DNA of 24,509 bases from an uncultured Collinsella sp. GTDB taxonomy: Bacteria > Actinomycetota > Coriobacteriia > Coriobacteriales > Coriobacteriaceae. The DNA lies in contig CABUMZ010000010.1 of assembly GCA_902492825.1 (NCBI GenBank), positions 1 through 24,509 on the forward strand, given 5' to 3'. The position numbers were made by a program, and so were the translations under genes. Below, in pieces: positions 7,366 through 13,739 of this stretch (position 1 is its first letter; each line of letters opens with the position of its first letter). The notes beneath the pieces were generated by a model. That model did no database searches and was not told the origin of the DNA. It saw nothing but the letters and a program-made list of their open reading frames with translations.

Positions 7366-8058
7366 ATGATGAATCGGATTGTTGCACGGCGCGATTTCGT
7401 GAAGATGGGCCTGTTGGCGGGTGCGACTATGACGACGGGCGGTCTTCTTTCAGCATGCGCTTCGAATGGAGAGGGCGCAGCGTCGCAGTCGGCAGATGGG
7501 CTTGGCGTTGGGTCATCGAGCGGGGCAAACCAGGCGGTGCAGGCCGACCCCGCCACGCCACCGCAACCCGTCGGGGGCAAGGTTCTTGTGGCGTACTACT
7601 CGGCGCAGGGCCATACACGTGCTGTAGCTGAGCGCATCGCGGCGGCGACGGGCGGTGACATTTTCGAGATCACGCCCGAGAATCCCTATTCGGACGCCGA
7701 TTTGGATTGGCGTGACGACAACAGCCGCGTGACGCGCGAACACGACGATCAAAGCCTGCGCGACATTGTGCTGTCTCAGGTCACACCCGACGCGTTTGAG
7801 GAATACGAAACGGTGTTCGTTGGTTATCCCGTCTGGTGGCAGATGGCTGCATGGCCAGTTAACCGTTTCGTGCGCGACAATGACTTCGTGCGTAAGACGG
7901 TTATCCCGTTTTGCACCTCGACCTCGTCATCGATGGGCTCAACCCGTCAGACGCTCGAGCAGCTTGCCGGTTCGGGTGAGTGGCTTGATGGTCAGCGTTT
8001 TGGCGAAAACCCGCAAGATGGCATGGTTGAAGACTGGGTCGAATCGCTGAACATTTGA
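7366..8058 (+). CDS. Tat-exported flavodoxin-family lipoprotein
   Basis: The protein is about 230 aa. The N-terminus has a twin-arginine motif ARRDFVKMG, a hydrophobic stretch and a lipobox LSAC (cysteine 31), so it should be exported folded, with its FMN, and anchored by lipid. After a Ser/Gly/Ala linker comes a flavodoxin domain: KVLVAYYSAQGHTRAVAERI (phosphate loop), ITPENPYSDADLDW, VFVGYPVWWQMAAWPVNRF and IPFCTSTSSSMGST. The ATG pair at 7366/7369 follows GGGAGG; a GTG 24 bases earlier lies within the reductase stop region and is not favoured. It is the second gene of the MerR-controlled operon, so it probably acts in an extracytoplasmic redox response. The electron donor and partner are unknown. 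Confidence 0.88.
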   Translation: MMNRIVARRDFVKMGLLAGATMTTGGLLSACASNGEGAASQSADGLGVGSSSGANQAVQADPATPPQPVGGKVLVAYYSAQGHTRAVAERIAAATGGDIFEITPENPYSDADLDWRDDNSRVTREHDDQSLRDIVLSQVTPDAFEEYETVFVGYPVWWQMAAWPVNRFVRDNDFVRKTVIPFCTSTSSSMGSTRQTLEQLAGSGEWLDGQRFGENPQDGMVEDWVESLNI

Positions 8059-8164
8059 TAGAGACGTTGCGTCGATTTATTATCGGATACGGAAAAGACG
8101 AAGGCAGGGCAGTTTTCTTTTGCCCAGTGATTCGCGATTGATTCGAATCACCTTCGAACAGCGC

Positions 8165-8214
8165 GACAATCGCCAAAACACTCGTCGCAGGTGGTTTGGC
8201 GATTGTCTCTTTTT
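8165..8214 (+). terminator. Rho-independent terminator of the reductase-flavodoxin operon
   Basis: A perfect 13-bp stem, GACAATCGCCAAA with TTTGGCGATTGTC, has a 17-base loop and is followed by TCTTTTT. Two smaller hairpins (8107-8125 and 8127-8151) precede it. Confidence 0.9.
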
Positions 8215-8306
8215 CGCCATGTTGTCGCATGGTCGCCATAGGGTGTGATGAATGCCGAATCCGTAGAATGACGACGAATCAAAATACCTGTTCAAAGGCA
8301 TAAAAT

Positions 8307-8332
8307 ACCCCGGAAGCATATGCTTCCGGGGT
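8307..8332 (-). terminator. Perfect 26-bp palindrome, probable minus-strand terminator
   Basis: The arms ACCCCGGAAGCAT and ATGCTTCCGGGGT are perfectly complementary with no unpaired centre. Read on the minus strand the stem is followed by TATTTTAT, a weak U-rich tract, so it could end transcripts coming from the 8.6-10.3 kb genes. A protein-binding palindrome is the alternative. Confidence 0.5.
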
Positions 8333-8439
8333 GGAATCATTCTCGTGTTTTGCAAGTGGCTTGATTGGCTATGACCTTCAATGAAACTTTATGAGCCATG
8401 GTGAATCATTGCAGGTGGCTTTGCAAAAATAGCCTAGGG

Positions 8440-8456
8440 TCACTCCCACTCGACTG
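8440..8456 (-). repeat. att-like copy of the guaA 3' end (site 2)
   Basis: The plus strand reads TCACTCCCACTCGACTG, encoding VEWE-stop on the minus strand. It shares TCCCACTCGA with the guaA 3' end and ACTCCCACTCGACTG with site 1; similarity to site 1 continues for about eight more bases (AATTCG). Confidence 0.6.
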
Positions 8457-8575
8457 AGAATTCGTGCGCTGTCGTGGGTTGTGATGCTAGCTGCGCTTTC
8501 GTAGTGCTTTATCTTAGCAATGCCCAAATTGCCTGTACCCATACGGTACTCATATGAGCGAAATTACTCGCATAC
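8440..8575 (-). pseudogene. Decayed reading-frame tail ending EFSVEWE
   Basis: The minus strand encodes EYRMGTGNLGIAKIKHYESA followed by ASITTHDSA. After one frame shift it continues as HEFSVEWE-stop. A second shift lies upstream near EYRM. The parent protein is not recognised. The same tail in worse condition stands at 5196-5330. Both end exactly at an att-like core, so it may be a gene that used element DNA as its 3' end, or the attachment region of a family of elements. Confidence 0.45.
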
Positions 8576-8634
8576 TGCCTTACGGCCGAGGGAAGTGACG
8601 CTCTCGGTCTCATCCTTAAATCAAGCATGAGCAC

Positions 8635-9021
8635 CTAATTCGACACAAGCTCCTTGGCTTTCTCCAAGCGAGTATTTAGGTCTTGCCAGTGCTTTTCATT
8701 TAGCTTCGGAACGTTCTTTACGCCCAGCTTTAAAATACGGATTTCCTCATCGTACATTTTGTACTTGTGAAACAGTATGGCTGCTTCTTTGTATAGAGCA
8801 GGAGCGTCAAAACCCCGTCCTGCAGCAATGCAAAACTGAACAAGCGCCTCATCGTCACGTCCAGCTTTCTTCAACGCAATGCCGTTGAGCTCGGCATCAA
8901 GTCCGTCGGCATCTGCTGAGATTTGCTGCTCGATGTAATCCTTGTGCTGGCGCAGAAATTGCACGATGTCTTCTTTGGTTAACGACTTCGGAGGCTCGGC
9001 GTCATGCTTAGCCATATTCAT
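8635..9021 (-). CDS. Hypothetical helical-repeat protein (cargo)
   Basis: This 128-aa, all-helical, soluble protein has no signal peptide. LNGIALKKAGRDDEALVQFC and APALYKEAAILFHKYKMYDE look like two TPR-type helix pairs, followed by EIRILKLGVKNVPKLNEKHW and a charged terminal helix. No catalytic motif is visible. It starts 39 bases after the SAP-domain gene on the same strand; a small GGTTG-CCGA-CAACC hairpin (9042-9055) lies in the gap. The ATG has only a weak ribosome binding site, so translation may depend on its neighbour. In larger SAP-domain proteins of other Gram-positive elements I recall similar helical C-terminal parts, so this could be a split-off domain acting with the SAP protein. 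Function unknown. Confidence 0.65.
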   Translation of the reverse strand: MNMAKHDAEPPKSLTKEDIVQFLRQHKDYIEQQISADADGLDAELNGIALKKAGRDDEALVQFCIAAGRGFDAPALYKEAAILFHKYKMYDEEIRILKLGVKNVPKLNEKHWQDLNTRLEKAKELVSN

Positions 9022-9060
9022 GTCAAAACGTTCAAGTTCCAGGTTGCCGACAACCTTCTT

Positions 9061-9780
9061 TCAATTTCGGGCGTTACCGTCTGGGAAGAGCCGATTCACC
9101 GACCAAACGTTAAACTCTCGATCGGACGTCGTGTGCTCGATGGTTTTCCTATCGTGCTTGTGCATGTAGGGTACGTAGCCGTTCGCTTCGAGTTCGTCTC
9201 TCCCCAACTCCGTGAGTTGGTATTTGGGGGTATAGGACGGTATGCAAATTTGATCTTCTGGAATATTAGATACGATTCGATCGACAAGATCTGCCTTTTT
9301 GCCAGTTGTGGGCAGGCCAGAGTTTTCGAGAATGCCTCTCAACTCTGCAACCTTCAAAGAGCTAAGCGAATGGGCTTTTGGCGCCCATTCCAAGAAGCCG
9401 TTGGCCGCGAGGTTTTCTAAAGCGTGCCCAACGTCGCGGATTCCGTACTCGAACCACCAAAAACCAGGGTAGCCACCATTTGGCTTGGGATAGCGGCCGG
9501 TCTCGCAATAGCTAAGCAGCATGATTTGAGCAGGGTAAAGCCCTCTTGCGGAGGGTATGGCCGTTACTTTTCGCTCCTCGAAAGTGATTACCTTGGTTTG
9601 CATCATGGAATCGGGATAGGAGTAAAGGGTGTAATAACTATCTTCGCGATAATAAGGAACTTCATCGGAAGAGACAGTACTCGAATCCGCGTAAACCGTT
9701 TTTCCCCTAGAGTTACTAGCGCTTCTGTTTGTCGCCGTTGCAGTTTTCCCAAACTTGGATAGAACGTTTAATAATCCCAT
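9061..9780 (-). CDS. SAP-domain protein (cargo)
   Basis: The protein is 239 aa. A low-complexity N-terminus (Ser/Thr/Lys) is followed by a conserved block, IPSARGLYPAQIMLLSYCET, then YPGFWWFEYGIRDVGHALEN, and a SAP-type helix-extended-loop-helix at about 140-171 (SLKVAELRGILENSGLPTTG, KKADLVDRIV), a motif used for DNA or nucleic-acid binding. It ends with YQLTELGRDELEANGYVPYM and FNVWSVNRLF. Similar SAP-domain proteins occur on phages and integrative elements of Gram-positive bacteria, without known function. The ATG at 9780 has GAGG close upstream; the longer in-frame TTG start at 9813 does not. It lies 46 bases after the repressor gene and 39 before the helical gene, so all three are probably one transcript from the repressor promoter. 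Confidence 0.8.
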   Translation of the reverse strand: MGLLNVLSKFGKTATATNRSASNSRGKTVYADSSTVSSDEVPYYREDSYYTLYSYPDSMMQTKVITFEERKVTAIPSARGLYPAQIMLLSYCETGRYPKPNGGYPGFWWFEYGIRDVGHALENLAANGFLEWAPKAHSLSSLKVAELRGILENSGLPTTGKKADLVDRIVSNIPEDQICIPSYTPKYQLTELGRDELEANGYVPYMHKHDRKTIEHTTSDREFNVWSVNRLFPDGNARN

Positions 9781-9826
9781 TATTACCTCAGTGACTGAAT
9801 CTTTAGCCAACACTCTAATGGTTCAA

Positions 9827-10312
9827 TTACAGCTCTCCGCGAGCCCTTAGATCTATTATGTTGATGCCATTGTCCCAAGTTATTTTCCACTCTTCGTATT
9901 CTTCCTGGGTGATTTCCTGGCTCTTGAGCTTGTCGCGCATTTCGCCCCAATCCCTAATGAACTCGGAAAGGTTCTCGCTGTTGGGTTCGCAGCTTATGAA
10001 GTATCTGCCATGCTCTTCGTCTTTATACGGCTTCAGCCGCATGCTCTCTTCATTTTGCAAGATGACGTAACAGAACTCGTACTCATTGAGCAGCTCCGGC
10101 GCGGTTAGGTACTCGCTGCGGACGCCGAACGCCTTGGCTATGCGGTCGACAATCTCGCGCTTGGGCACGCGGTCGCCCAGCTCGTAGCTGCGGAACGCGC
10201 TCTCGGTCACAAATGACTTCTCGGCAGCTTCGCGCTGCGTCCAGCACCGCTTCAATCGCAGGTCGCGGATTCGCCTGCCTAGCAAGGACGAAGGTTCTTT
10301 CTTCTTGAGCAC
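9827..10312 (-). CDS. XRE family repressor of the element
   Basis: This 161-aa protein has a Cro/CI-type helix-turn-helix at residues 12-68 (GRRIRDLRLKRCWTQREAAE, SAFRSYELGDRVPKREIVDR, AKAFGVRSEYL) followed by a helical C-terminal domain without the S24 peptidase residues, so it is probably not cleaved in a RecA-dependent way. The GTG start is chosen because GAGAGGGG lies about 8 bases upstream; the longer frame to 10489 would run through the repressor's own promoter and operators. Three copies of CTCAC-N6-GTGAG lie upstream and are its likely targets. It should repress the excisionase/integrase promoter and control its own. The two cargo genes follow directly downstream. Confidence 0.88.
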   Translation of the reverse strand: MLKKKEPSSLLGRRIRDLRLKRCWTQREAAEKSFVTESAFRSYELGDRVPKREIVDRIAKAFGVRSEYLTAPELLNEYEFCYVILQNEESMRLKPYKDEEHGRYFISCEPNSENLSEFIRDWGEMRDKLKSQEITQEEYEEWKITWDNGINIIDLRARGEL

Positions 10313-10398
10313 GGTTGAGGCCCCTCTCGCGGACTCGTAGGCCAAACGTACGCTGCGGCACCCAGCAACAGCCCGAGGTGCGCAGCGGCAATGGCGCA

Positions 10399-10427
10399 AT
10401 TCTAACACCTCACAAGAACGTGAGCAA
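10399..10427 (-). promoter_or_regulatory. Repressor promoter with operator 1
   Basis: On the minus strand, TTGCTC (10422-10427) and TAGAAT (10399-10404) are 17 bp apart. Operator CTCAC-AAGAAC-GTGAG (10409-10424) fills the spacer, so binding would block this promoter: autorepression of the XRE gene and its cargo operon. Confidence 0.75.
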
Positions 10428-10442
10428 TTTTCTGAGAATCTG

Positions 10443-10471
10443 TTGACATCACATAAACGTGAGGTTATGTT
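10443..10471 (+). promoter_or_regulatory. Excisionase/integrase promoter with operator 2
   Basis: TTGACA (10443-10448) and TATGTT (10466-10471) are 17 bp apart on the plus strand. Operator ATCAC-ATAAAC-GTGAG (10448-10463) lies in the spacer. Confidence 0.8.
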
Positions 10472-10484
10472 GACAACATCAAAG

Positions 10485-10500
10485 CTCACAGATACGTGAG
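10485..10500. promoter_or_regulatory. Operator 3 of the XRE repressor
   Basis: CTCAC-AGATAC-GTGAG, the third copy of the element's operator, lies just downstream of the rightward promoter. The centres of the three operators are 39 and 37 bp apart, close to an odd/even multiple pattern of helical turns that could allow cooperative contact. Confidence 0.75.
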
Positions 10501-10524
10501 GTCAACTTAGAGATAAGAGCAGAG

Positions 10525-10761
10525 ATGAACGCAAAGCTTATAGGCGTGGACGAGGTGTGCGAGCAGCTGAACGTTTCCCGGGCGTACGCCTACAAGGTGA
10601 TCCGAAAGCTCAACGCCGAGATGCAGGGGAACGGTTGCCTGGTGGTGCCGGGAAAGGTCAGCCGGAGCTTCTTCGAGGAGCGCTTCTTCGGCGCGGAGGG
10701 CCGCGATGCCAGCAGCAAGGCCGAGCCCGAGGCAGGCAAGGGAGGTCGAAATGTCGGTTAG
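10525..10761 (+). CDS. Excisionase-like small helix-turn-helix protein
   Basis: This 78-aa basic protein has a winged-helix/MerR-like DNA-binding segment: IGVDEVCEQLNVSRAYAYKV (6-25), IRKLNAEMQG, then a beta wing GCLVVPGKVSRSFFEERFFG. Small proteins of this type just before a tyrosine integrase act as recombination directionality factors. The C-terminal 20 residues (SSKAEPEAGKGGRN) are disordered in composition. It is the first gene after the operator-controlled rightward promoter and overlaps the integrase start by 11 bases, implying coupled translation. The ribosome binding site is weak (AGAG). An alternative role is transcription regulator of the element. Confidence 0.75.
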   Translation: MNAKLIGVDEVCEQLNVSRAYAYKVIRKLNAEMQGNGCLVVPGKVSRSFFEERFFGAEGRDASSKAEPEAGKGGRNVG

Positions 10762-11875
10762 CAAGGACAAAGCCCGAGGCACCTATTACGTGCAGTGCCG
10801 GTACCGCGACTGGCAGGGCAAGCAGTGCAAGAAGACCAAACGCGGTTTCACCAGCGAGCGCGCCGCCCGAAAGTGGGAGCACGAGTTCCTGCTGCGTATC
10901 GAGGGGGCGCCGACCATGACCTTCGCGGACTTCTACCGAGTCTACCGGGAGGACGTCTCCCCGCGCCTGCGCCGAAGCACCTAGAACACCAAGGCCGCGA
11001 TGATAGAGACGAAAATCCTGCCCTATTTCGAGGCCAAGCCCATCAACGAGATCGCCTCGACGGACGTCATCGCCTGGGAAAACGAGCTGATGGAGCTGCG
11101 GACCAGCAACGGCCTGCCGCTCAGCCCGACCTACCTGCACAGCATCTGCAACCAGTTCTCCGCCATCATGAACCACGCGGTGAAGCACTACGGCCTTGCC
11201 TCCAACCCCATGCACAAGGTTGGCAAGATCGGCGAGAAGAACGCCGAAGAGATGCACTTCTGGACCAAGGACGAGTACCTGCGCTTCAGCCGCGAGCTTC
11301 GAGACAAGCCCGCATCCCACATGGCGTTCGAGATCCTGTACTGGTGCGGCCTGCGCGTTGGCGAGCTACTGGCGCTCACGCCCCGGGACTTCGATTTCGC
11401 GCGCCGCACGGTGTCGGTAACGAAGTCGTACCAGCGCATCGGCCGCGAAGACGTGATTACCGCCCCGAAGACCAAGAAATCGGTGAGGACCATCGTGATG
11501 CCCGAGTTCCTGGCCGAGGAGACGCGCGACTACCTTGCCTGCCTTCGCGGCATCGCCGAGGACGAGCGGATATTCCGCCACACCTAGAGCTTCCTGCGCG
11601 AGGAGATGCGCCGCGGCTGCAAAGCGTGCGGCATGGAGCCCATCCGCATCCACGACCTGCGCCACAGCCACGTGAGCCTGCTCATCGAGCTCGGCTACTC
11701 GGCGCTGGCCATCGCCGACCGCATGGGGCACGAGAGCACCGAGGTGACCATGCGCTACGCGCACCTGTTCCCGAACAAGCAGCAGGAAATGGCTGCCGAC
11801 CTTGATATACAGCGCGCGGCAAGCGCCGGATACAACCCGATGAGAGCCCTGAAGGAGGCGAAAGACGATGAGTAG
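10751..11875 (+). pseudogene. Tyrosine integrase interrupted by two TAG codons
   Basis: One continuous frame of 374 codons encodes a phage/ICE-type integrase, but TAG stands at codon 78 (10982-10984) and codon 279 (11585-11587). The parts are an N-terminal AP2-like arm-binding domain (YYVQCRYRDWQGKQCKKTKR), a SAM-like core-binding domain, and the catalytic domain with R in WCGLRVGELLAL, K in KTKKSVRTIVMP, HDLRHSH and MGHESTEVTMRYAHLF, which holds the second His and the nucleophilic Tyr. Family expectation at codon 78 is often Trp (ST-W-xTK) and at 279 Lys, each one base from TAG. The start ATG has GGAGG 5 bases upstream. No frameshift is present. The first stop removes all catalytic residues, so activity is not expected unless TAG is read through. 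It overlaps the next gene by 8 bases. Confidence 0.88.
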
Positions 11876-12248
11876 GAAGAACCTGGACGAGCACGGGCGC
11901 CTGCGCAGCAAGACGGTGTCGTTTCGCGTGTCCCCCGAAGAAGGTCAGAGGCTGGACGCGATCGTGGCCATGAGCGGTCTGACGAAGCAGGACTACATCG
12001 TGGCGCGGCTTCTGTGCCAGGAGGTGACCGTGGTGCCCAGCAGCCGCGTGCAGAAGGGCATGGAAGAGGGCATGCAGATGGTCTACTGCGAGCTTTTGCG
12101 CTTGGGAGAAGGCTACGAAGTGCAGCCCGAGGTGCTTGACGTGATTCGAATGCTCGCGGCGCTTTTCGAGGGCTTCGGCGGCGAAGGCGCCCACATCGCG
12201 CAGTGCTCGCCGCGGAACGCGCTCATGCGCATGGAGCGGGGCGATTAG
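11868..12248 (+). CDS. MobC-like mobilization / relaxosome accessory protein
   Basis: The 126-aa protein starts with a ribbon-helix-helix-like segment, RSKTVSFRVSPEEGQRLDAI, then VAMSGLTKQDYIVARLLCQE. This is the pattern of small mobilization proteins that bind near oriT and assist a relaxase. A helical C-terminal part follows, rich in Glu and Met. It overlaps the last 8 bases of the integrase frame (ATGAGTAG), so it is translationally linked. No relaxase gene follows in this element, so the protein either works with a relaxase supplied in trans or is a leftover. A regulator of the replication gene is an alternative reading. Confidence 0.65.
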   Translation: MSRKNLDEHGRLRSKTVSFRVSPEEGQRLDAIVAMSGLTKQDYIVARLLCQEVTVVPSSRVQKGMEEGMQMVYCELLRLGEGYEVQPEVLDVIRMLAALFEGFGGEGAHIAQCSPRNALMRMERGD

Positions 12249-12250
12249 CG

Positions 12251-12469
12251 ATGTCCTACTTTGAACGGATGGAGGAGCGGAGGCGCAGGCTGCGCAACCA
12301 CGGCTTCGAGGGAGAGCCGAGCGGCGAGCAGCTCGTCGACTACGCGCTCTCGCTGGAAGACCGCCTCAACGCCGTATGCGCTGCAACGGGCCTGCGGCTT
12401 CGCCAAGATGCCCGCGGCAGATGGTTCGCCGCGGCCGAGCAGGAGGGGTCGGGGCGATGGCCGCGCTAG
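12251..12469 (+). CDS. Small hypothetical element protein
   Basis: This 72-aa, charged, mostly helical protein (MSYFERMEERRRRLRNHGFE; LVDYALSLEDRLNAVCAATG) matches no family I recognise. The ATG comes 2 bases after the stop of the MobC-like gene, and the 3' end overlaps the RepA-like gene by 13 bases, so it sits inside a tightly coupled operon. A longer frame from 12203 would overlap the previous gene and is not favoured. The conserved position between mobilization and replication genes suggests an accessory role in one of these, which is inference. Confidence 0.6.
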   Translation: MSYFERMEERRRRLRNHGFEGEPSGEQLVDYALSLEDRLNAVCAATGLRLRQDARGRWFAAAEQEGSGRWPR

Positions 12470-13464
12470 AGGTGCGCCTTGCAAGCGAGCTCATCCAGGA
12501 GCCGCCCGTCGAGGCCGATTGGATAATCGAGGATCTTCTGCCCCTAGGCGGGCACGTCATCGCGGGCTCGCCGAAATGCGGGAAGAGCTGGCTGTGCCTA
12601 TCCATCGGCCTGGCTGTAAGCTCGGGAAGCCCGTTCTGGGGCTTCGCCACCAAGAAGTGCGGCGTGCTCTACTTGTGCCTGGAAGACACCTACGAGCGCG
12701 TGAAGAAGCGCCTTTGGGCGCTTTCCGACGTGGCGAGCGAGCGCTTCTTCCTAAGCAACGCAGCACCGTGCCTGGGCGAAGGCCTAGTGGAGCAGGTCGG
12801 CGGATTCCTGGACGAGAACCCCGACGTGCGCCTGGTGATAGTGGACACCTTCCAGAAGGTGCGCAGGCCGAGCAGCGACAGCCTGTATGCGGCGGACTAC
12901 CGCGATTTCGGGGCGCTGAAGAAGCTGGCAGATGACCATGCCGCGTGCCTTATCGCCGTGCACCACACGCGCAAGCAGGCCGACAGCGACGTGATGAACA
13001 CGGTTTCCGGCACCAACGGGATCACGGGGAGCGCCGACAGCACCTGGGTTCTGTCGAGGCCCAACAGGGGCGCCGCCGACGCAACGCTTTCCATTACGGG
13101 GCGCGACGTGCAGTTCCAAGAACTGAAGCTGCGGCTTAAGGACTGCATCTGGGAGATGGTGGGCAAAACCAGCGAGGAGGAGCTCGAGGAGCGCGATATC
13201 CCCGATTGCGTCATGCGCACGCTCGACTTCATGTCGCGCGGCGTGAGCATCTGGCAGGGAACCATGAGCAACCTCATGGATGCTGCGGGGGTCGAGGGCG
13301 TGACGGTCCCCGTGCTGGGCAAGCACCTCGCACAGAACAGCGGCTTCATGCTCTCAAGGGGCGTGCGCTACGCCAAGAAGCACACGAGCGCGGGCCAGCT
13401 GGTGACGCTTCAGCGCATAGAGGGTGAAGGCGGTGAAGGCAGTGAAGGGAAACCGGCTATATAG
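12457..13464 (+). CDS. RepA-like AAA (RecA-fold) replication ATPase
   Basis: The protein is 335 aa. It has the RepA/AAA_25 layout: Walker A AGSPKCGKSW (36-45), GVLYLCLEDTYERVKKRL, Walker B VRLVIVDTFQKVRR (about 124-137), and AVHHTRKQAD as the sensor region. These are hexameric helicase-type ATPases of plasmids and integrative elements. The C-terminal third has a winged-helix-like portion (SIWQGTMSNLMDAAGVEGVT) for DNA binding and ends in a glycine/glutamate repeat (EGEGGEGSEGKPAI). The ATG has AGGAGG 10 bases upstream; the frame start at 12376 is inside the previous gene. It is the last gene of the xis-int-mob-rep operon and is followed by a terminator. It implies that the excised element replicates, at least briefly. 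Confidence 0.85.
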   Translation: MAALEVRLASELIQEPPVEADWIIEDLLPLGGHVIAGSPKCGKSWLCLSIGLAVSSGSPFWGFATKKCGVLYLCLEDTYERVKKRLWALSDVASERFFLSNAAPCLGEGLVEQVGGFLDENPDVRLVIVDTFQKVRRPSSDSLYAADYRDFGALKKLADDHAACLIAVHHTRKQADSDVMNTVSGTNGITGSADSTWVLSRPNRGAADATLSITGRDVQFQELKLRLKDCIWEMVGKTSEEELEERDIPDCVMRTLDFMSRGVSIWQGTMSNLMDAAGVEGVTVPVLGKHLAQNSGFMLSRGVRYAKKHTSAGQLVTLQRIEGEGGEGSEGKPAI

Positions 13465-13496
13465 GAATCTGCCGTCATTGCCGTCATTGCCGTCAC
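13423..13496. repeat. Two 3 x 9-bp arrays in inverted orientation around the RepA stop
   Basis: Three units of the form GGTGAAGGC (13423-13449, last two slightly varied) end the coding sequence. After the stop come three units of TGCCGTCAT (13470-13496, last base varied). The reverse complement of the second unit, ATGACGGCA, is close to the first, so the arrays face each other as a long imperfect inverted repeat. Confidence 0.75.
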
Positions 13497-13525
13497 GGGG
13501 CCGTTCGCAAGAGCGGCCCCGTTTT
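13495..13525 (+). terminator. Terminator after the RepA-like gene
   Basis: The stem ACGGGGCCG with CGGCCCCGT closes around a 10-base loop and runs into TTTT, 31 bases after the stop codon. Confidence 0.85.
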
Positions 13526-13632
13526 GCATTGCGCGACGGCGGCGGAGCCGCGACTGGCGAGTGCATTGGTGCGACACTGGCAAGTGGTGATTTTTGAGCG
13601 GATATGAGCTGATCGATTAATTCAGCAAGTAG

Positions 13633-13739
13633 CCTATGCCGTCGGACAAATCCTCGGCATAGGAGGACGGCGGCGTCCATTGAGCACCCGTTTGCGGGGG
13701 GTCCCGCGCCCCTAGGCTCGCTTCCCGTGCGTTTCGCAC
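13633..13739. other. Hairpin cluster, candidate oriT or single-strand origin
   Basis: Four perfect hairpins stand in 107 bp: CCTATGCCG/CGGCATAGG (13633-13663), GGACG-GCGG-CGTCC (13665-13678), GCGGG-GGGT-CCCGC (13694-13707) and GTGCG-TTT-CGCAC (13727-13739). Such clusters mark transfer or conversion origins in small mobilizable elements. The MobC-like gene upstream supports this, but no nic site can be named. Confidence 0.45.

Larger units (their letters stand above)
5196..8456. mobile_element. Putative CIME-like unit 2 (att-flanked, no integrase)
   Basis: The segment is bounded by two direct copies of a 15-base sequence, ACTCCCACTCGACTG, each at the 3' end of a similar decayed reading frame, and both related to the guaA 3' end. 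Inside are a decayed GTPase gene, the MerR regulator, aldo/keto reductase and flavodoxin genes. No recombinase lies within, so if it ever moved it needed one in trans, as cis-mobilizable elements do. The mobile nature is inference from the repeats. Confidence 0.4.

Noticed and set aside
8107..8332. CRISPR-like or repetitive array from the several palindromes after the flavodoxin gene
   Set aside because: The palindromes differ in sequence and spacing; they are individual hairpins and one terminator, not a repeat array.
10751..11875. TAG recoded as an amino acid in this element
   Set aside because: The excisionase-like, integrase, MobC-like, small and RepA-like genes all end properly at TAG, followed at once by the next gene or a terminator. 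Genetic recoding of TAG would fuse or extend them. Simple nonsense mutations explain the data better.
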